Positions 41,695 to 46,445 of a stretch of 46,445 nucleotides of DNA are shown here, one piece after another. The DNA comes from Pseudomonas folii (GTDB lineage: Bacteria; Pseudomonadota; Gammaproteobacteria; Pseudomonadales; Pseudomonadaceae), in contig NZ_JACONW010000029.1 in the NCBI RefSeq assembly GCF_014357575.1, positions 1 through 46,445 of the forward strand. Reading direction: 5' to 3'. The notes beneath the pieces were generated by a model that was not told the origin of the DNA, ran no database searches, and saw only the letters and a list, made by a program, of their open reading frames with translations. Every line of letters starts with the position of its first letter. The first letter of the stretch is position 1. The translations under genes and the position numbers were made by a program.

Positions 41695-43215
41695 ATGAGA
41701 AAAGAAGCAGCCATACTGGTTGTCGCGTCAGCAGGTTGTGCCATGACCGTTCTTGATACGAACGTCGTGGGCATCGTTTTGCCAACCATTGCCAGAGATC
41801 TTCATGCATCGTTTGCAGAGATCGAGTGGGTCATAAGCGCCTACGTGCTCTGCTTTGCTGCCCTCCTCCTTCCGGCTGGCTCCATTGCTGACCGGTACGG
41901 TCGACGGCTGGTGTTTCTATTCGGGATAGCACTCTTCGGCGTCGCTTCCCTGGCCTGTGGTCTGGCGCCTTCAGCACCGGGCCTTTATCTCGCAAGAGCG
42001 GTACAGGGAGTAGGCGCCGCGTTCCTGCTTGCGCCTGCCCTGGCCATCATCGGACATACTTTCCACGATGAAAAAGCGCGCAGCCATGCATGGGCGATAT
42101 GGGGTGGCATCATGGGACTCACCATGGTTATCTCGCCGCTGATGGGTGGAGTGATCAGTAGCTCGCTTGGCTGGCGCTGGGCGTTCTATATCAATATCCC
42201 GGCCTGTTTGTTGCTGGCGACAGCTGTCGTCATGCGGGTGGATGAGTCTCGTGACCCCACGCCCCGAGTTTTGGATATCCCGGGAATCACGCTCTTCGCC
42301 CTGGGCATGTTCAGTGTCACCTGGGCACTCATCAGCGGCCCCAGTCATGGATGGATGAGTAGCCCCGTGCTCCTGAGCATGATCGCAGGCCTGCTATTGT
42401 TCACAGTCTTTGTCTGGGTTGAAAAACGTCGCACTTACCCGATGCTTGATCTTGAATTGTTCAAAGCCAGGCCCTTCGTCGGCGCCGTACTCGCGATGCT
42501 CGCCTACGCCTCATCTGCTCAGGTCATGGCATCGCTGTTACCGCTTTTTCTACAAAACGGCCGTGGAAACGGCGTACTTGCAGCAGGTATCGCCATGCTG
42601 CCCTTTGCCCTCGCGATGCTGATTTTTCCGCAGGTAGGTCGGCGACTTTCGCCTTACCTTGATAGTGCGCGGATCCTGGCACTGGGGCTCTTGATCGTTG
42701 CATTGGGTAACCTGATCCTGATGTTCGCTGCCGTTAACCAGAGAGAACTGTTGCTGATTTCCGGTATGGCAGTTCTGGGAACAGGCGGTGGATTGCTCAA
42801 TGGCGAAACCCAGAAGGCAATCATGGGCACTGTTCCCAGGCATCGGGCGGGAATGGCATCGGGCATCAGCACCACATTCCGCTTTACCGGCATATTGCTG
42901 GGGTTCGCCGGACTGGGAGCGGTGCTGGCCAGCGGCGTGAGATCTGCGATTGAAAGCAGCCTGATGCATTCCGGAGTGTCTGTTGAAAGCGGATTTGCCG
43001 AATATGTCATGGCTGGCGACTTCGACCGTGCTGTCGCTATGTACCCCAACGACTTGACTGAAATGCTGAAAAGGCTTGCTCAGCAAAGCTATAGCCAGGG
43101 ATTCGCCGGTGCATTCTTGATTGCCGCAATGTTCGCGCTACTCGCCTCTGCTGCGGTGTATGTGCTGATGCGCCGCAATCAAAGCAAGAGCGAGCCATTT
43201 ATAACGCATGGGTAA
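41695..43215 (+). CDS. DHA2-family (14-helix) MFS drug exporter
   Basis: A 506-residue inner-membrane proton antiporter of the QacA/EmrB type. The opening VLDTNVVGIVLPTIARDLHA and WVISAYVLCFAALLLPAGS are DHA2 signatures (family motif D1). Motif A ADRYGRRLVFLFG follows helix 2, and motif C appears as GGIMGLTMVISPLMGGV. About 14 hydrophobic helices can be counted. It follows the GlcG-like gene by 56 bases and probably shares its promoter under the divergent LysR. Such pumps export hydrophobic antimicrobials; the substrate is not evident. Confidence 0.94.
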   Translation: MRKEAAILVVASAGCAMTVLDTNVVGIVLPTIARDLHASFAEIEWVISAYVLCFAALLLPAGSIADRYGRRLVFLFGIALFGVASLACGLAPSAPGLYLARAVQGVGAAFLLAPALAIIGHTFHDEKARSHAWAIWGGIMGLTMVISPLMGGVISSSLGWRWAFYINIPACLLLATAVVMRVDESRDPTPRVLDIPGITLFALGMFSVTWALISGPSHGWMSSPVLLSMIAGLLLFTVFVWVEKRRTYPMLDLELFKARPFVGAVLAMLAYASSAQVMASLLPLFLQNGRGNGVLAAGIAMLPFALAMLIFPQVGRRLSPYLDSARILALGLLIVALGNLILMFAAVNQRELLLISGMAVLGTGGGLLNGETQKAIMGTVPRHRAGMASGISTTFRFTGILLGFAGLGAVLASGVRSAIESSLMHSGVSVESGFAEYVMAGDFDRAVAMYPNDLTEMLKRLAQQSYSQGFAGAFLIAAMFALLASAAVYVLMRRNQSKSEPFITHG

Positions 43216-43369
43216 AGTTCGATTTCGTACAAAACTCGACTTATCACCGGTTCTAACCTCGCGGCTCACAGTCGACACAGCCTTTGATATTCGAACAGAC
43301 TTTTGCTTCATGGCAGGCGATGTGTATGGAGAGCCAGTCGCATAATTTTTTTGCTCGAAGGAACGAGAC

Positions 43370-44314
43370 TCAAATCAGTTCCCGCCTCCGATCCTCCCTC
43401 GGGCATTTCGCAAACCGCGCTCGGTAGCTTCGTGTGAAATACGACGGCGACTCAAACCCGCAGGCGATGCTCACTTCCAGCACACTAAGACCGCTTTGAC
43501 GCAGCAGTTGCCGGGCTTTTTCCAGGCGCAGGCCCAAATAGAAGTTGCTCGGCGTGTCGTTCAGATGCAGACGAAACAAGCGCTCCAGCTGGCGTCGGGT
43601 GACTTTGATCGCCTCGGCCAGCGCCAGCGTGCTCAGCGGCGGTTCGGTGTACTGTTCCATCTCGCCGATCACGTGTAGCAGTTTCTTGTTGGTGATGCCG
43701 TAGCGCGTGGCGATCTGCATCCGTTGGTGGTCTTTGCGCGGGCGGATGCGACCAAGGACGAATTGTTCAGACACCTGAATCGCCAACTCAGGGCCATGTG
43801 CCTGGGCGATCAGGTCGAGCATCAGGTCGATAGAAGCCGTGCCCCCAGCGCAGGTGATGCGGCGGCGGTCGATCTCGAACAGCTCCTGGGTCACGGTGAG
43901 GCGTGGATAGGATTCTTTAAATGCGTCGATGGCCTCCCAGTGCAGGGTCAGTCGATAGCCTTCGAGCAGGCCGATTTTGGCAAGCACGCACGCGCCTGTG
44001 TCGATGGCGCCAAGGGTCACGCCTTCATGGTCGAGTCGACGCAGCCATTGCTCCAGGGCCGGAGTGACAAACTGCAGCGGTTCAAAGCCTGCTACCACCA
44101 GCAAGGTGGTGTTTTTTTCCAGCGGCACCAGCGCTGCGTCGGCGTTCACCGACATGCCGTTGCTCGCCAGTACCGCCCCGCCGTCGGCGCTCAAGACGTG
44201 CCAGCGGTATAGCTCGCCGCCAAAGCGGTTGGCCACCCGCAGCGGCTCCAGTGCGGAGATAAAGCCGATGGCCGAAAACCCTGGCATCAACAAAAAATAG
44301 AAATCCTGGGCCAT
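43370..44314 (-). CDS. cdhR: GlxA/AraC-family regulator of carnitine catabolism, CdhR-like
   Basis: A 314-residue regulator. The N-terminal DJ-1/PfpI-like (GATase1-like) sensing domain reads FYFLLMPGFSAIGFISALEP, with a GAIDTGACVLAKIG elbow. The C-terminal AraC HTH pair contains LALAEAIKVTRRQLERLF and SVLEVSIACGFESPSYFTRS. In P. aeruginosa CdhR is this kind of regulator, is encoded divergently from caiX, and activates carnitine catabolism in response to carnitine. The same divergent arrangement with a CaiX-like gene and a BKACE gene supports the name. Operator candidates lie at 44385-44419. Confidence 0.85.
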   Translation of the reverse strand: MAQDFYFLLMPGFSAIGFISALEPLRVANRFGGELYRWHVLSADGGAVLASNGMSVNADAALVPLEKNTTLLVVAGFEPLQFVTPALEQWLRRLDHEGVTLGAIDTGACVLAKIGLLEGYRLTLHWEAIDAFKESYPRLTVTQELFEIDRRRITCAGGTASIDLMLDLIAQAHGPELAIQVSEQFVLGRIRPRKDHQRMQIATRYGITNKKLLHVIGEMEQYTEPPLSTLALAEAIKVTRRQLERLFRLHLNDTPSNFYLGLRLEKARQLLRQSGLSVLEVSIACGFESPSYFTRSYRARFAKCPREDRRRELI

Positions 44315-44384
44315 GGGGCGCTCTCGTCGGACCGGCAGCGGGCTGCTGTGATAATTCCGGTTATGGGCGGGTTCAAGGGTGGCA

Positions 44385-44419
44385 GGTCGCCGTAGTGCAA
44401 AAGCGGGTCGCCGCCGTGC
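44385..44419. promoter_or_regulatory. Direct repeats, candidate CdhR sites
   Basis: GGTCGCCGTAGTGC (44385-44398) and GGTCGCCGCCGTGC (44406-44419) are spaced exactly 21 bp, two helical turns, in the cdhR-caiX intergenic region. AraC/GlxA activators usually bind such direct half-sites on one DNA face upstream of the target promoter. The repeats lie 89 bases before the caiX ATG. Confidence 0.5.
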
Positions 44420-44507
44420 GCTTCGTCGCCTGTCAGGCCGCGTAACTTGATCTCACGGCGCACAAAGACGCCGAAACCCATAATAACAACCTGCCGAGGG
44501 CCCCACC

Positions 44508-45452
44508 ATGAACCGACTGATCAGCCTTAACGTGCTCGCACTCAGCGCCAGCGCTATCTTGAGTACCAACGTAATGGCAGCGGATGCCGCTTCATGCCAG
44601 AACGTGCGCATGGGCGTGGTGAACTGGACTGATGTGATCGCCACCAGCGCCATGACCCAAGTGCTGCTCGACGGCCTCGGCTATAAGACCAAACAGACCA
44701 GCGCTTCCCAGCAGATCATCTTCGCGGGCATTCGTGACCAGCGCCTGGACCTGTTCCTGGGTTACTGGAATCCGCTGATGACCCAGACCATCACGCCGTT
44801 CGTTGAGGCCAAGACAGTCAAGGTCCTCGAAAAACCAAGCCTGGAAGACGCCCGTGCCACCCTCGCCGTGCCTGATTACCTGGCGGACAAAGGCCTGAAG
44901 ACCTTTGCTGATATTGCCAGGTTCGAAAAGGAACTGGGCGGCAAGATCTACGGCATCGAGCCTGGTTCAGGCGCCAATACCCAGATCAAGGCGATGATCG
45001 CCAAAAACCAGTTTGGCCTGGGCAAGTTCCAGCTGGTGGAGTCCAGCGAAGCCGGCATGCTCGCCGCCGTAGACCGCGCGGTGCGCCGCAAGGAAGCCGT
45101 GGTGTTTTTCGGCTGGGCGCCGCACCCGATGAACGTCAACTTGAAGATGACGTACCTGAACGGCAGTGACGGCGCTTTGGGTCCGAACGAAGGCATGGCG
45201 ACCGTGTGGACCGTTACTTCGCCGACTTATGCCGAACAGTGCCCCAACGTGCACAAATTGCTGACCAACCTGACGTTCACTTCCGCGGAAGAGAGCCGGA
45301 TGATGCAGCCAATCCTGGATCACAAGGATGCCCTGGAGTCCGCCAAGCAGTGGCTCAAAGACAATCCCCAAGACCAGGCGCGCTGGCTGGAAGGCGTCAC
45401 CACCTTCGACGGCAAACCGGCAGCGGCAAACCTTCAATTGAGCAGTCAATAA
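44508..45452 (+). CDS. caiX: Carnitine/betaine periplasmic binding protein, CaiX-like
   Basis: A 314-residue solute-binding protein of the ChoX/OpuAC class. The signal peptide ends near NVMAAD. Typical stretches are VRMGVVNWTDVIATSAMTQV, then LFLGYWNPLMTQTITPF with aromatic residues suited to a quaternary-ammonium cage, and FFGWAPHPMNVNLKM. CaiX in Pseudomonas delivers carnitine to a shared betaine ABC core encoded elsewhere; no permease is present here, as expected. It diverges from cdhR and precedes the BKACE gene by 74 bases. Confidence 0.88.
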   Translation: MNRLISLNVLALSASAILSTNVMAADAASCQNVRMGVVNWTDVIATSAMTQVLLDGLGYKTKQTSASQQIIFAGIRDQRLDLFLGYWNPLMTQTITPFVEAKTVKVLEKPSLEDARATLAVPDYLADKGLKTFADIARFEKELGGKIYGIEPGSGANTQIKAMIAKNQFGLGKFQLVESSEAGMLAAVDRAVRRKEAVVFFGWAPHPMNVNLKMTYLNGSDGALGPNEGMATVWTVTSPTYAEQCPNVHKLLTNLTFTSAEESRMMQPILDHKDALESAKQWLKDNPQDQARWLEGVTTFDGKPAAANLQLSSQ

Positions 45453-45526
45453 CCTGATTTGAACTCACGTTTCGCGGTCATCCCGGGCCGCGAACGGCAT
45501 CTCCACGTCTGTAAGGAGCCAACCCT

Positions 45527-46414
45527 ATGAACCACGACGTCATCATCACCTGCGCACTCACTGGTGCTGGAGACACGACCGCCAGAAGCCCTCACGTACC
45601 GGTCACGCCCAAACAAATTGCGGCAGCCGCGGTTGAGGCCGCCAAGGCAGGTGCGACGGTGGTGCACTGCCATGTGCGCGACCCGCACACCGGCAAATTC
45701 AGCCGCGATGTGGCGCTGTACCGCGAAGTGATGGAGCGTATCCGGGAGGCCGATATCGACATCATCGTCAACCTCACCGCTGGCATGGGTGGCGATCTGG
45801 AGATCGGCGACGGCGAGCGTCCGATGGAGTTTGGTTCCAATACGGACCTGGTGGGCCCGCTGACACGTCTGGCCCATGTCGAGGAACTGCTACCGGAAAT
45901 TTGCACCCTCGACTGCGGCACTCTGAACTTTGGTGATGGCGACGCTATTTATGTGTCCACCCCGTCGCAACTGCGTGCCGGGGCCAAACGTATCCAGGCG
46001 CTGGGCGTGAAGGCTGAGCTGGAAATTTTCGACACCGGCCATCTGTGGTTCGCCAAGCAGATGATCAAGGAAGGGCTGCTCGATAAGCCGCTGTTCCAGC
46101 TGTGCCTGGGAATTCCATGGGGCGCCCCGGCCGACACCACCACCATGAAAGCCATGGTCGATAACTTGCCCGCCGACGCGGTGTGGGCCGGTTTTGGCAT
46201 CGGCCGCATGCAGATGCCGATGGCCGCGCAAGCGGTATTGCTGGGCGGCAACGTGCGAGTCGGTCTGGAAGACAACCTGTGGCTGGACAAGGGCGTGCTC
46301 GCCACCAATTGGCAACTGGTGGAACGCGCCAGTGAAATCCTCAGCCGCCTTGGCGCGCGAGTCATGACCCCGGCGGAAGGCCGCATCAAAATGGGCCTCA
46401 CCAAGCGCGGCTAA
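45527..46414 (+). CDS. cdhC: BKACE, beta-keto acid (3-dehydrocarnitine) cleavage enzyme
   Basis: A 295-residue metalloenzyme of the beta-keto acid cleavage family (3-keto-5-aminohexanoate cleavage protein). Zinc ligands H47 and H49 occur in VVHCHVRDP, with the family's [11 protein letters not shown] loop and the late [10 protein letters not shown] containing the conserved glutamate. In carnitine catabolism it reacts 3-dehydrocarnitine with acetyl-CoA to give betainyl-CoA and acetoacetate. TAAGGAG lies before the ATG. Downstream partners, carnitine dehydrogenase and a thioesterase, would lie just beyond the right edge of the window. Specificity within the family is inferred from the cdhR-caiX context. 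Confidence 0.9.
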   Translation: MNHDVIITCALTGAGDTTARSPHVPVTPKQIAAAAVEAAKAGATVVHCHVRDPHTGKFSRDVALYREVMERIREADIDIIVNLTAGMGGDLEIGDGERPMEFGSNTDLVGPLTRLAHVEELLPEICTLDCGTLNFGDGDAIYVSTPSQLRAGAKRIQALGVKAELEIFDTGHLWFAKQMIKEGLLDKPLFQLCLGIPWGAPADTTTMKAMVDNLPADAVWAGFGIGRMQMPMAAQAVLLGGNVRVGLEDNLWLDKGVLATNWQLVERASEILSRLGARVMTPAEGRIKMGLTKRG

Positions 46415-46445
46415 CGCCTGACGCGCCGCGCTGTCGCGCCACAAA

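Noticed and set aside
1..46445. tRNA, rRNA or CRISPR array anywhere in the window
   Set aside because: I saw no cloverleaf with a TTC-type T-arm, no rRNA-like stretch and no regularly spaced repeat-spacer pattern by eye; a covariance scan was not possible.

Overview
The window looks like Pseudomonas chromosome (fluorescens/putida/syringae type; no species can be named). Reasons: REP/REPIN palindromes of the Pseudomonas types at 68-141, 4908-4993 and 34353-34578, GC-rich codon use, a FliA-type promoter with Pseudomonas spacing, and the carnitine gene order cdhR < > caiX-cdhC. No tRNA, rRNA, CRISPR array or complete insertion sequence was seen.

Layout. (1) 152-9506: a LysR regulator diverges from a seven- to eight-gene uptake and catabolic cluster: fused permease/ATPase importer, Fe(II)/2-oxoglutarate dioxygenase, periplasmic binding protein, class II aldolase-like enzyme, flavin monooxygenase, an Arg-less Rid protein, a DUF1028 protein and an ArgE-like M20 amidohydrolase. 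It appears to take up and dismantle one nitrogenous compound, which I cannot identify. (2) 9507-17333: a chemoreceptor with a good FliA promoter candidate, an HxlR/SDR divergent pair, an MFS organic-anion transporter and a GH3 lipoprotein glycosidase. (3) 17442-32606: an accessory region. It has a small orphan gene bracketed by direct repeats, a tyrosine recombinase with a perfect 12-bp inverted repeat at its start, two diverged copies of a block of immunity-like genes (SMI1/KNR4, DUF4253-like, DUF7660-like) and a group II intron scar. Between the two block copies lies the most interesting cargo: a translationally overlapping pair made of an M48-type metallopeptidase and an 1826-residue protein. 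The large protein combines a kinase-like N-terminal region, DUF4011, an SF1 helicase, a Vsr/MTES_1575-like domain and a WGR domain. I read the pair as a probable anti-phage or DNA-surveillance system. The region ends in a nitrilase gene whose front half was replaced by an SMI1 fragment. (4) 32908-38113: a GNAT acetyltransferase, then an IclR-controlled polar amino-acid ABC importer with a canonical RidA; a good IclR-type operator lies upstream of the binding protein. (5) 38284-40105: a second toxin/immunity graveyard, with a possible PAAR remnant, an intact SMI1 gene, and intact and decayed copies of another small immunity-like gene. (6) 40147-43215: LysR divergent from a GlcG/HbpS-like protein and a DHA2 drug exporter. 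(7) 43370-46414: the start of the carnitine catabolic locus, continuing beyond the right edge.

The backbone is mostly intake and breakdown of amino-acid-like compounds, carnitine and possibly plant glycosides, as expected of a soil or plant-associated pseudomonad. The accessory stretches hold defence and inter-bacterial competition genes with repeated recombination scars. All family assignments come from reading motifs by eye; no database search was run.
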